Positions 32,664 to 42,171 of a stretch of DNA of 64,000 nt are shown here, piece by piece. Within the stretch, counting starts at the first letter, position 1, and each line of letters starts with the position of its first letter. The position numbers and the translations under genes are program-made. The notes below the pieces were generated by a model, which did not search any database, was not told where the DNA came from, and saw only the letters and a program-made list of their open reading frames with translations. The stretch is from the NCBI RefSeq assembly GCF_900101955.1, contig NZ_FNAQ01000001.1, positions 124,001-188,000 on the forward strand. Reading direction: 5' to 3'. The stretch is from Desulfuromonas thiophila (GTDB lineage Bacteria; Desulfobacterota; Desulfuromonadia; Desulfuromonadales; Desulfuromonadaceae).

Positions 32664-34753
32664 GGTTCCTCCTTGGGGTGGGGGCTGGGGCTGTCGGCCG
32701 GGCGGCGGCCAAGGGGCAGGCGGCTGAACCGGCCGCCGTGCAGGATGGGATCGCCCGCATAGCCGAGGGCGGTGAAGTCCAGATAATTGCCGTTTTGCCG
32801 CAGTTGGTCAAGGTCGTCGCGCTTGCCGGCGAGGAAGCTGAAATCGGTCGGCTTGTGGGCCAGTTCCCTGAAGTTGACATGACGGCTGTCCTGATGACAG
32901 CGGTCGCAGGTCTGTTCGCCGCGCAGGCTGTCGTGGCAGGAAACGCAGGTCAGCGCCAGGCGCGCCGGCATCACCTCGTGTTCAACCCGCCACCAGGTCC
33001 AGGTCTCGCGCCAGTGCCAGCGGCCGCTGTAGGGCAGGCCGGCGACGGCCATGCCGTCGCTGAAGGCCTGGTGCCAGTCGAAGTTCTTCCAGTAGGCCGT
33101 GCGGTCAGCGGCGCCACGCGGGAACAGATGCGGAATCAGCAGGGTGCCGTGCTCGCTGTCGAAGGCTTGCACGCCCTTCATGACCTTGAACGGCGTGATG
33201 CGTGCCTGCGGGTCGTGGCGCTGGCCGAGGGGCGCGGTCAGCTGCACCGGCGTGGTGCCGGCGGGCACGGCATCGCCGACCAGCACCCGCTCCATGGTGC
33301 CGTCGAACCAGACATAATCCGGCGTGGCGGCTCGCTGCCAGGCGAATTCGCCCTTCTGCACATGGTAGTCGGGCAGGGGGTCGCTGTCGCCCAGTCGTGT
33401 CATCTGCGGCTGGCGGCCTGTGTCGCCGGCCTTGGACCAGTCCCACCAGTTTTTGGTCGGGGTGCACTTGGCGTACACCGGCGAATGGCAGACGTTGCAG
33501 GCCAGACTGGCGCTGTGGCGGTTGAGATGGGCCGCCAGCAGGCCGTTGCGGTAATGGGGCGCGGCCGAATGGCAGTCCTCGCAGCGCACCACGCCCTCGG
33601 CCGGCGCTACCGACGAACTGCGGCCGGCGATGCGGTGCTGATAGGTGCGGTGGCAGTCGACACAGCCGAAATCGAGATCGCCCATGTGCACATCGCAACG
33701 CGGATCGGGGTCGAGCAGGTTGTTGCCCATGTCGGCATGCTTGATGGCGTCGCCGCCGCCGCCGTTGAAGTGGCAGCTGCCGCAGCTGGCGCGGCTGCTG
33801 TGGCCAACCTGTTCGGCGATGGGTTTCAGGTCGAGATCCTTCACCGGCCAGCCGGCGTTGGTGGGTTCCTTTTTGTAGCGCCCGCTGCGGTCGTGGCAGA
33901 CCAGGCAGTCGATGCGGCTGAGATCAGCAAAATCGAAAGAGGCATCCGTCCATCCGTAACCGGCGTGACAACTGGTGCAACGAGACTCGTTGCTCAGGAT
34001 GCTCACTCAGTAGTTGTTCAGCGCCGTCGAGCCCTTGCCGTGGGCGACGGCGTTGCTGTGATCGGCCGTGTAGGGCGAGGGGCCGCGCCAGCGCCAGTGA
34101 ACGCTGTGGCGCACCGCCTCGGCCTGGGCCTCGTGGCAGCGGCGGCATTCGGCCGTTACCTGCAGGGCGTCGGGTTTATCCGGCAGTCTGACCAGTTCCT
34201 TGTGGTCGGGCACCCGTGGGCGGTGACAGTCGTTGCAGGTCTGCGGCCCCAGCCGCTCTTGCTGGTGGCAAGGGATACAGGCCTGGTGATAGGCGCCGCG
34301 CAGTCCCGGCCGTTCGGGAAAATCGGGGTTGAAGCTGGCCTGGTGGCAGGCGCTGCAGCGCACCGTTTCCGGGTTCGGACTGTAGGGCATATCGGCTTCG
34401 GGCCGGCGGTGGTGGCAGCGGCTGCAGTCGCCGCTGCGGGCGGCGTGCTGACCGTGATTGAAGCGCACGGCCAGATACTGGTCCGATTCGGCGCGCACCA
34501 GCGGGCTGTCGAGAACGAAATAGCTGGTCTTGACGTCGGCCGGGCTCAAACCCAGGGCATGCAGGCGCTGGCGCCGCCGCAGGGGATCTTCACTGCGCAC
34601 CTGCTCGACCAGGGGCACGGTTTCGGCGGCGCGCAGCAGGGCCTGCTGCTGGCGTGTTGGCACCGTCTCCGCCGCCGGAGCAACGCCGGCAGCGGCCAGC
34701 AGAGCCGTCAGGGCTGTCAGGGCTGTCAGGGCAACAAGGGGGAGAGCGATCAT
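32660..34753 (-). CDS. Candidate selenocysteine-containing 13-heme cytochrome, OTR-like
   Basis: One reading frame of 697 codons interrupted by a single UGA at codon 249 (34007-34009). The N-terminal part has a signal peptide (ending about residue 28) and five CxxCH motifs at about residues 110, 133, 159, 173 and 203. The part after the UGA has eight (first at residue 259) and resembles the octaheme tetrathionate reductase family (RCTSCHAGYGWTD, HWRWRGPSPYTADHS across the join). Read separately, the second part would start on a GTG directly after the stop, without ribosome site or export signal, so heme attachment would fail. A bacterial SECIS-like hairpin follows the UGA. Expected to be periplasmic, taking electrons from the NrfD/ferredoxin subunits upstream. 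ATG overlaps the NrfD gene (ATGA). A plain nonsense mutation or base error is the alternative. Confidence 0.75.
33977..33993 (-). promoter_or_regulatory. Bacterial SECIS-like hairpin
   Basis: On the minus strand the RNA reads GCAACGA-GUC-UCGUUGC, a seven-base-pair stem with a GUC apical loop. The loop starts about 20 nt after the UGA. This satisfies the published bacterial SECIS rules as I remember them: stem of at least four pairs, a G in the first two loop bases, 16-37 nt from UGA to loop. The GU in the loop recalls the SelB contact of E. coli fdhF. Confidence 0.65.
34007..34009 (-). other. In-frame UGA, candidate selenocysteine codon
   Basis: Codon 249 of the multiheme cytochrome frame reads TGA in the context AAC AAC TAC TGA GTG AGC. 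The reading frame is open for 248 codons before and 448 codons after. From memory, OTR-family homologues have Cys at this place (a pattern like NNFC followed by S and N), which would suit a Cys-to-Sec replacement. This alignment was not run. Confidence 0.65.
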
Positions 34754-35994
34754 GGGCGATTCTCCTGTGGGCGGTTTTCCGGCACCGCCGGTGTCGGCGC
34801 GGCCGGCACCAGAATGGGCAGATGGGTCACCAGCAGGCGGTAAAGCAGCATCAGGCTGGCAATAAGCCCCGCCGTGATCAGCCATTCGCCCAGCGCCGGA
34901 CTGTAGTCGGCGCCGCTGAAGGGCGGCATGAAGCCGGTGACAAAGACATTGTAGCGATTGAGCAGCACGCCGCCGACGATAAGGGCCGCGGCGCAGAACA
35001 GGCCGCGGCGCGACCGGCGCAGGCGGGCCGACAACAGCAGCAGCCAGGGCAGCAGCACGCCCAACCCCAGTTCGATGCTGAAGGCCAGGCTCTGGGCGCT
35101 GCCCTCCAGCAGGTAGGGCCAGGCGCCGCGCCAGCTCAGGTCCGCGATCTTCAGCAGCAGATACAGGCCCAGCAGGTAGCGGCTGATGCCGGCCAGCGGC
35201 GTCAGCACCGCCTGTTCGTCGGCCGAGGCCAGACTGGCACGGGCCAGGTTGGCTTCGACCACCACCATTGGATAGCCGACGGCGATGGCCGAGGTCAGAA
35301 ACAGCAGCGGCAGCAGCGGGCTGTACCACAGCGGATGCAGCTTGGTCGGCGCGATCAGCAGCAGCGCGCCCAGACTCGACTGGTGCATGCAGGACAGCAC
35401 CACCCCGGCGATCAGGAAGAGCCACAGATGGCGCTGCAGCGGCCGGTGCAGGCGCTCGGCGGCGTTCATCAGCGGGGTGCTCAGGCGCTGCAGCCTCCCT
35501 GGCAGCCGCACGCCCTGACGCAGCCGCTCCAGCACGATGGGCAGAAACTCGATGTAGAGCACATGCAGATAGACCAGCACGCACATGGCCACCTCGAACA
35601 GCACCGAATGATGGTTCTGGAAGATGAGCGGTTTCCAGATGGCCCAGCTGCGGCCGATATCAACCAGCAGGCCGAGCACGACAAAGGTATAGCCGAGCAT
35701 GGCGGTGAGCAGGGCCGGCCGCTCGATGGCGACGTAGCGGTGACGGCCGAACAGGTGACAAAGGGCGGCGGTGGTGAAGCCGCCGGCGGCCAGGGCGACG
35801 CCGGAGGCGACATCGACGGCCACCCACAGGCCCCAGGGCCGGCCGGTGCTCAGGTTCGAGACCGCGCCGATGCCGCCGGAAAAACGCAGCAGCAGGCTGA
35901 TGGCGGCGGCGCCGACCAGGCACAGCAGCACCAGGACGCCGGGGGTCCAGAACGGCCGGCGCAGGGGCGCGGGTTGCGGATGCGGGGCGTTCAT
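34750..35994 (-). CDS. NrfD/PsrC-like polytopic membrane subunit
   Basis: A 414-residue integral membrane protein with about ten hydrophobic segments, matching the NrfD/HybB/DsrP quinone-interacting family ([21 protein letters not shown] and [16 protein letters not shown] regions are typical). It oxidises or reduces the quinone pool and passes electrons to a periplasmic ferredoxin-type subunit. The start overlaps the ferredoxin gene and the stop overlaps the cytochrome start. Confidence 0.88.
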   Translation of the reverse strand: MNAPHPQPAPLRRPFWTPGVLVLLCLVGAAAISLLLRFSGGIGAVSNLSTGRPWGLWVAVDVASGVALAAGGFTTAALCHLFGRHRYVAIERPALLTAMLGYTFVVLGLLVDIGRSWAIWKPLIFQNHHSVLFEVAMCVLVYLHVLYIEFLPIVLERLRQGVRLPGRLQRLSTPLMNAAERLHRPLQRHLWLFLIAGVVLSCMHQSSLGALLLIAPTKLHPLWYSPLLPLLFLTSAIAVGYPMVVVEANLARASLASADEQAVLTPLAGISRYLLGLYLLLKIADLSWRGAWPYLLEGSAQSLAFSIELGLGVLLPWLLLLSARLRRSRRGLFCAAALIVGGVLLNRYNVFVTGFMPPFSGADYSPALGEWLITAGLIASLMLLYRLLVTHLPILVPAAPTPAVPENRPQENRP

Positions 35995-36920
35995 GCGGCA
36001 CCTCCCGGCGGCGTTATCGTGGCGTCAGGCGGCGTGGTTTTGCGCTGGTTGCGCCGGTACAGCGCCGTGAGCAGACCAAACAGCACCAAAGGCGACCACA
36101 GATAGCTGAACAGGCTTTTCTGCAGGGTTTCCGTCAGGCGCGGCAGCGGCCGGCCGGGCAGGCGCAGAAAGCCGAGGCGTTCGAAGGGCACGGCCGACAG
36201 ATAGAGCCAGCCGGTGCCGCCAACCTCGGTTTCACCGTAGATGTGCGGCGTATAGCGGGCCGGCTGGTCGCGCAGACGCTGATGGGCCAGCTGCAGCAGA
36301 CGGTCGCGGCGGCCGAAGCTGATGGCCTGGGTCGGGCAGACGCTGGCGCAGGCCGGTGCCTTGCCGTCAGCCAGCAGCGGGGCGCAGAAGGTGCATTTCA
36401 TTACTCGCGGGGTGACGGGATCCTGGTACTCGTAGGCGGGAATCTCGAAGGGACAGGCCACCATGCAATAACGACAGCCGATGCACTTGGCGGCGTCGTA
36501 CACCACGGCGCCGTCGGCGCGTTTGCTCAGGGCGCCGGTAATGCAGGCACTGGCGCAGGCCGGATCCTGGCAGTGCATGCACTGCAGCTTGACGTAGTCG
36601 GGCAGCAGCACCCCCTGGGCGTCGACGCGGCCGCTGTGATAGCGGTTGACCACCGTCAGGGCGCGGGCGTCGGGGCGGCGGGGCCGGTCGAACAGGGTCA
36701 GATCGCTGAACGCCTGGGCGGGCGGCGGCAGCTGGTTGACCCCATTGCAGGCCTGTTCGCATTTGCGGCAGCCGATGCAGCGGGTCAGATCGACCAGACA
36801 GCCCAAGGCGTCCGGCGGGGCCTTGGATTGCCAGGCGCGCGCAGCGGCGGGGCGGCTCAGCAGCAGACCACCGGCGCCGGCGGCGGACAGCTTGAAAAAG
36901 CCGCGACGTGAAAGTGCCAT
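35991..36920 (-). CDS. Tat-exported four-[4Fe-4S] ferredoxin subunit
   Basis: A 309-residue protein beginning [17 protein letters not shown], a Tat-type twin-arginine signal. Four Cys clusters follow ([35 protein letters not shown], and CTFC with CASVC), the HybA/DsrO/NrfC type. A hydrophobic segment near residues 280-300 could anchor the C-terminus. ATG 36920 lies behind GGGAGGG and starts the Tat signal; a slightly longer ATG is possible. It links the NrfD subunit to the multiheme cytochrome. First gene of the operon. Confidence 0.9.
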   Translation of the reverse strand: MALSRRGFFKLSAAGAGGLLLSRPAAARAWQSKAPPDALGCLVDLTRCIGCRKCEQACNGVNQLPPPAQAFSDLTLFDRPRRPDARALTVVNRYHSGRVDAQGVLLPDYVKLQCMHCQDPACASACITGALSKRADGAVVYDAAKCIGCRYCMVACPFEIPAYEYQDPVTPRVMKCTFCAPLLADGKAPACASVCPTQAISFGRRDRLLQLAHQRLRDQPARYTPHIYGETEVGGTGWLYLSAVPFERLGFLRLPGRPLPRLTETLQKSLFSYLWSPLVLFGLLTALYRRNQRKTTPPDATITPPGGAA

Positions 36921-36972
36921 GATGTTCCCTCCCAACCGGAGAATTGCCGGCGCTGTCCCGCGCGGCGCAATC

Positions 36973-36985
36973 GAGAACGATTCTC
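36973..36985 (-). promoter_or_regulatory. Fur-box-like palindrome
   Basis: GAGAA-CGA-TTCTC is a palindrome (minus strand TGAGAATCGTTCTCGA) that fits the 7-1-7 Fur consensus TGATAAT-N-ATTATCA at most positions. It lies about 53 nt before the ferredoxin start, a suitable operator position. It could link this electron-transfer operon to iron status. Confidence 0.5.
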
Positions 36986-37095
36986 AGTCGCACCAACAGT
37001 GCCAAGCAAAACGCGGTTTGTCAAGAGGATCGGCGCGGCGCCAGAACGCGCCAGGGGCCTGAACGGCGGCTCCGCTGCGACCAGCGCTGGCACAC

Positions 37096-37124
37096 AAAAA
37101 AAGCGTCTCCGCGAACGGAGACGC
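37096..37124 (-). terminator. Terminator of desulfoferrodoxin gene
   Basis: GCGTCTCCG-CGAA-CGGAGACGC (37103-37124) followed on the minus strand by a T-run (A-run 37096-37102). It lies 40 nt after the dfx stop. Confidence 0.85.
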
Positions 37125-37163
37125 CTTCTGGCTCAAGGGTGTTGCTGTCTGTCGAGCTTGCGA

Positions 37164-37550
37164 TCAGGCTTCGGCCTTCCACAGACCGTGCAGGTTGCAG
37201 TATTCGCGGGCGGTGATCTTGGCGGCCTTGATACAGCAGAAAAAGGCTTCCGGCGCCTGGCCCGGCTTGAGGAACTGGCGGTAGCTCTTGTTGTCGGCGA
37301 TCAGCTCGATCCACTCGATGTAGTGCTCTTCCGTCATCGGGTGGGCAACGCTGCCAACGCTGACCTTGACGCCTTCGGCGGTGACCTCGATGACCGGCAC
37401 ATGTTTTTCCTGGGCGGCGTCGGTGGTGTTTTCCTTCAGCTGGCGCATGGGCTTGCCGCAGCACACCAGCGCGGCCGCGCCGCTGTGCAGCACCTCGACA
37501 ATGTTGCCACAGGTATCACATTTGTAGACGCCTTGTTGTTCGGTTGCCAT
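37164..37550 (-). CDS. dfx: Desulfoferrodoxin (superoxide reductase)
   Basis: A 128-residue two-iron superoxide reductase that protects anaerobes by reducing superoxide to peroxide in the cytoplasm. Center I ligands are YKCDTCGN and LVCCGK. Center II residues are in [24 protein letters not shown] and CNLHGLW. ATG 37550 is chosen because GGAGA lies eight bases before it and [14 protein letters not shown] is the normal N-terminus. Confidence 0.95.
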   Translation of the reverse strand: MATEQQGVYKCDTCGNIVEVLHSGAAALVCCGKPMRQLKENTTDAAQEKHVPVIEVTAEGVKVSVGSVAHPMTEEHYIEWIELIADNKSYRQFLKPGQAPEAFFCCIKAAKITAREYCNLHGLWKAEA

Positions 37551-37603
37551 GAAGCAGTCTCCTTTCACGGGGGTTGAGGATGAGACATTAGACTGTTTTG
37601 TGA

Positions 37604-37614
37604 ACTAATTTAGT
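37604..37614 (-). promoter_or_regulatory. Short palindrome upstream of dfx
   Basis: ACTAA-T-TTAGT, an 11-nt palindrome 54 nt before the dfx start in AT-rich DNA. It is a possible operator for an Rrf2 or peroxide-type regulator; regulator not identified. Between here and 37821 I see no gene and no other clear element. Confidence 0.35.
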
Positions 37615-37821
37615 CATTTTAGCAGCATTTGCCGAAGGCGCAAGGGGCTGGCGGGATTTTTCCGGCGGCTGGGCGGCGCGCTTTTTGTGTACTCAAACAA
37701 CAACCAAATCAACACAGTTAAATGGCGAATCTTGGCGCCGACTCAGATTTCGAGCCCAAAATGGAGCGGAAAGAAGCCATAATTTGTCTTAGATTTTGTG
37801 ATTCCGGTAAGTTATATAAGT

Positions 37822-37837
37822 TGGCATCGATGTTGCT
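37822..37837 (+). promoter_or_regulatory. Sigma-54 (RpoN) promoter of gdhA
   Basis: TGGCATCGATGTTGCT matches the -24/-12 consensus TGGCAC-N5-TTGCW with the required GG-N10-GC spacing. The predicted start is near 37848, about 50 nt before the gdhA ATG. It suggests nitrogen-dependent control by an NtrC-type activator. Confidence 0.65.
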
Positions 37838-37839
37838 GA

Positions 37840-39249
<1,410 letters not shown>

Positions 39250-39287
39250 TCTCTCTGTGACGCAGATGTTTTCCTGTTAAACCCAAA

Positions 39288-39315
39288 CCCCGCCGGTGAT
39301 CCGGCGGGGTTTTTT
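39288..39315 (+). terminator. Intrinsic terminator of gdhA
   Basis: CCCCGCCGG-TGAT-CCGGCGGGG followed by six T, 38 nt after the gdhA stop. Confidence 0.9.
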
Positions 39316-39395
39316 ATTCGGTGAAGCAGCCCGTCTTCTGTTACAACAACGCAAAGCCGCTTGCCGCCTGTCCCCCCTGTCAGAGGAGATATGTT

Positions 39396-41981
39396 ATGCC
39401 TACAGCCGCCAGAGCTTCTTCGGGTTATGACGATCTGGACCAGATTCTTGACGGACTGCGCATTGGTGACAATGTGGTCTGGGAGGTCGATAGCATGGCC
39501 GACTACCGCTACTTTGTCGCTCCCTTTGTCGCCCGTGCTCAGGCCGAGGGCCGGCCGCTGGTCTATCTGCGCTTCGGCGACCATCCGCCCCTGCTGGAGG
39601 AGGGCAGCGGCGTGCGCCAGTATGTGCTTGACCCGCGCGAGGGGTTCGAGTTTTTTGCCAGCCGCATCCACGAAATCCTCACCGAGGAAGGGCGGGGCGT
39701 GTTCTATGTGTTCGACTGCCTGTCCGATCTGCTGTCGGCCTGGACGACGGACTACATGGTGGGCAACTTCTTCTGGGTCACCTGCCCCTATTTGTTCGAA
39801 CTGGATACCGTGGCCTATTTTGCCCTGATCCGCCATCGCCATTCCTTCAGCACCGTCGAGCGTATCCGCAAGACCACCCAGGTACTGATCAGCGTGTTCA
39901 ATGCCGAGGAGCGTTTTTACGTCCAGCCGCGCAAGGTGTGGCAGCGCTATTCGGCCACCATGTTCCTGCCGCACCGCAAGGAGGGCGAACGCTTTGTGCC
40001 GCTGACCAACAGCTGTGAGGCCACCCGCCTGTTCAGCAGCCTGGTCCGGCGCGGCACCCACAGCGACCGCCATCTCGACCATTGGCACCACCTGTTTCTG
40101 CAGGCGGAAAAACTCGAACGCGAGGGCGCCGCGGCCGACGAAAAACTGGCCATGGTGCGCCATATCTGCCGCCACATGATCGGCCGCGAGCCGCGCATCC
40201 TGCAGCTGGCCGAGCGCTATCTCAGCCTGGCCGACCTGCTGCGCATCAAGGCCCGCGCCATCGGCACCGGTTTCATCGGCGGCAAGGCCGTCGGCATGCT
40301 GCTGGCCAACCGCATTCTGCTGGCCGATGACGCCTTCGACTGGCAGAAGGTGCTGGAGCCGCATGATTCCTTCTATGTCGGCTCCAACGTCTACTATTCC
40401 TACATCGTCCACAATGGCTGGTGGAAACTGTTCATGCGCCAGAAGAACAACGCGGAATACTTCCGTGCCGGCGCTGAGTTGCAGGGCTGCATGCTCGAAG
40501 GCAGCTTCCCCGAGCCCATTCGCGACAGCTTCCGCCGCATGCTGGAATATTACGGCCAGTACCCCATCATCGTGCGGTCCAGTTCGCTGCTGGAGGACGG
40601 TTTCGGCAACGCCTTCGCCGGCAAGTACGACAGTTTTTTCTGCGCCAACCAGGGTTCGCCGGAGGAACGGCTGGAGCAGTTCGAGCAGGCCGTGCGGCGC
40701 ATCTACGCCAGCGCCATGAGTACCGAGGCTCTGGCCTATCGCCTGCAGCGCGGTCTGGAACAGCGCGACGAGCAGATGGCGCTGCTGATCCAACGGGTTT
40801 CCGGCAGCTATCACCAGCAGTTCTATTTCCCCGATTTCGCCGGCGTCGGCGTGTCGTACAACAGCTTTGTGTGGGATAAGGGCATGGAGCCGGAAGCCGG
40901 CATGCTGCGGCTGGTGCTGGGCCTGGGCACCCGCGCGGTCGATCGGGTCGATGGCGACTACCCCTGCATTGTCGCCCTCGACGCGCCCATGAAGCGGCCG
41001 CACAAGGGAGTGGCCGATGTGCGCAAGTTCTCCCAGCGCGATGTCGATGTGCTGGATGTCGAACAGAACGATCTGCAGACCCTGCCGCTGCTGCGCCTGA
41101 GCCGCGAGGCCGCCGATCTGCCCTGGAACCTGTACGCCGTGCGCGACCACGAAACCAGCGATCTGCTGCGCAGTCGCACCCTGAAGAAGGAGGATGTCTG
41201 GCTGCTGACCTTCGAGCGGCTGCTGACCCAGACCGATTTCTGCGCCCTGTTGCAGCGGGCGCTCAAGACCCTGGAACAGGCCTACGACTATCCGGTGGAT
41301 ATCGAATTCACCGGCAACATGGATTCGCATCAGAACCTGCAGCTGGCGCTGGTGCAGTGCCGGCCGCTGCAGACCAAGGGCATCCAGACCCTGGGCCCGT
41401 TGCCGCAGAACGTGGCGGACGAGCGCATCCTGTTCAGCAGCGAGGGCAATTTCATGGGCGGCAATGTCGCCCACCGGCTCAGCTGGATCGTGTGGGTCGA
41501 TCCCGACGAATACGCCCGCCTGGGCCTGAGCGACAAGTACGAGGTGGCCCGCCTGGTCGGCCGCATCAACAGGCGCATCGCCGACCGGCAGGACAACAAG
41601 ACCCTGCTGCTCGGGCCGGGGCGCTGGGGCACCTCGACGCCGGCTTTGGGCGTGCCCATCGCCTTCAATGAAATCAGCAGCGTCACCGTGCTGGGTGAGG
41701 TGGCCTTCGAAAGTGAAGGGCTGATGCCCGAGCTGTCCTACGGTTCGCACTTCTTCCAGGATCTGGTCGAAAGCGAGATCTTCTACCTGGCCCTGTACCC
41801 CGAGCGGCGCGGCTGTCACTTCAATCGTGCAAAGCTGGCCCGTTACGACAACGCCTTCGAGGGCATGATGCCGGCCAGCAGCCGCTTCAAGAAGGTGGTG
41901 AAGGTGTACCGCGTGACCGATGCCGGTCTCTATCTGCGCTCGGATGTGGTGGCCCAGCGGTTGTTGTGTTATGAAGAATGA
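39396..41981 (+). CDS. PEP/pyruvate-binding protein with degenerate KaiC-like N-terminus
   Basis: An 861-residue protein. Residues 1-200 look like a RecA/KaiC-type domain (YDDLDQILDGLRIGDNVVWEV) in which the Walker A GxxxxGKT is missing. Residues about 285-650 match the PPDK/PEP-synthase ATP-binding domain (GFIGGKAVGMLLANRILL, RSSSLLEDGFGNAFAGKYDS). The phosphohistidine and PEP-binding domains of true PEP synthase are not seen; the C-terminus is unrelated to them. It is therefore unlikely to be a complete PEP synthase; a phosphotransfer or regulatory role is possible. GAGGAG lies seven bases before the ATG. Confidence 0.75.
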   Translation: MPTAARASSGYDDLDQILDGLRIGDNVVWEVDSMADYRYFVAPFVARAQAEGRPLVYLRFGDHPPLLEEGSGVRQYVLDPREGFEFFASRIHEILTEEGRGVFYVFDCLSDLLSAWTTDYMVGNFFWVTCPYLFELDTVAYFALIRHRHSFSTVERIRKTTQVLISVFNAEERFYVQPRKVWQRYSATMFLPHRKEGERFVPLTNSCEATRLFSSLVRRGTHSDRHLDHWHHLFLQAEKLEREGAAADEKLAMVRHICRHMIGREPRILQLAERYLSLADLLRIKARAIGTGFIGGKAVGMLLANRILLADDAFDWQKVLEPHDSFYVGSNVYYSYIVHNGWWKLFMRQKNNAEYFRAGAELQGCMLEGSFPEPIRDSFRRMLEYYGQYPIIVRSSSLLEDGFGNAFAGKYDSFFCANQGSPEERLEQFEQAVRRIYASAMSTEALAYRLQRGLEQRDEQMALLIQRVSGSYHQQFYFPDFAGVGVSYNSFVWDKGMEPEAGMLRLVLGLGTRAVDRVDGDYPCIVALDAPMKRPHKGVADVRKFSQRDVDVLDVEQNDLQTLPLLRLSREAADLPWNLYAVRDHETSDLLRSRTLKKEDVWLLTFERLLTQTDFCALLQRALKTLEQAYDYPVDIEFTGNMDSHQNLQLALVQCRPLQTKGIQTLGPLPQNVADERILFSSEGNFMGGNVAHRLSWIVWVDPDEYARLGLSDKYEVARLVGRINRRIADRQDNKTLLLGPGRWGTSTPALGVPIAFNEISSVTVLGEVAFESEGLMPELSYGSHFFQDLVESEIFYLALYPERRGCHFNRAKLARYDNAFEGMMPASSRFKKVVKVYRVTDAGLYLRSDVVAQRLLCYEE

Positions 41982-42171
41982 TTGGCGTTGTCAATGCCGT
42001 GCTGCCATTGCCTGCTGGCTCCGACGTGCCGGGGCAGGCGCCAGGGCCTGACAACGATGCTTTTGGCCTGACTCTTCACCCGGCTGTTTTTATGTGAAGG
42101 CAGCAGTCCCTGTTGCCGCCAGCGATCTTCGGGCGATGGCTGGTCCGGCCCCTCATTGGCGCGGAGCTTTC

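Noticed and set aside
32660-34006. Eight-heme protein as a separate gene starting at GTG 34006
   Set aside because: The GTG directly follows the UGA, has no ribosome site, and the product would lack a signal peptide needed for heme attachment. A single frame with an internal Sec codon explains the data better.
37797-37812. TGTGA half-site upstream of gdhA
   Set aside because: Only one half matches (TGTGA-TTCCGG-TAAGT) and no -10 lies at the shared distance; the sigma-54 element explains the promoter better.
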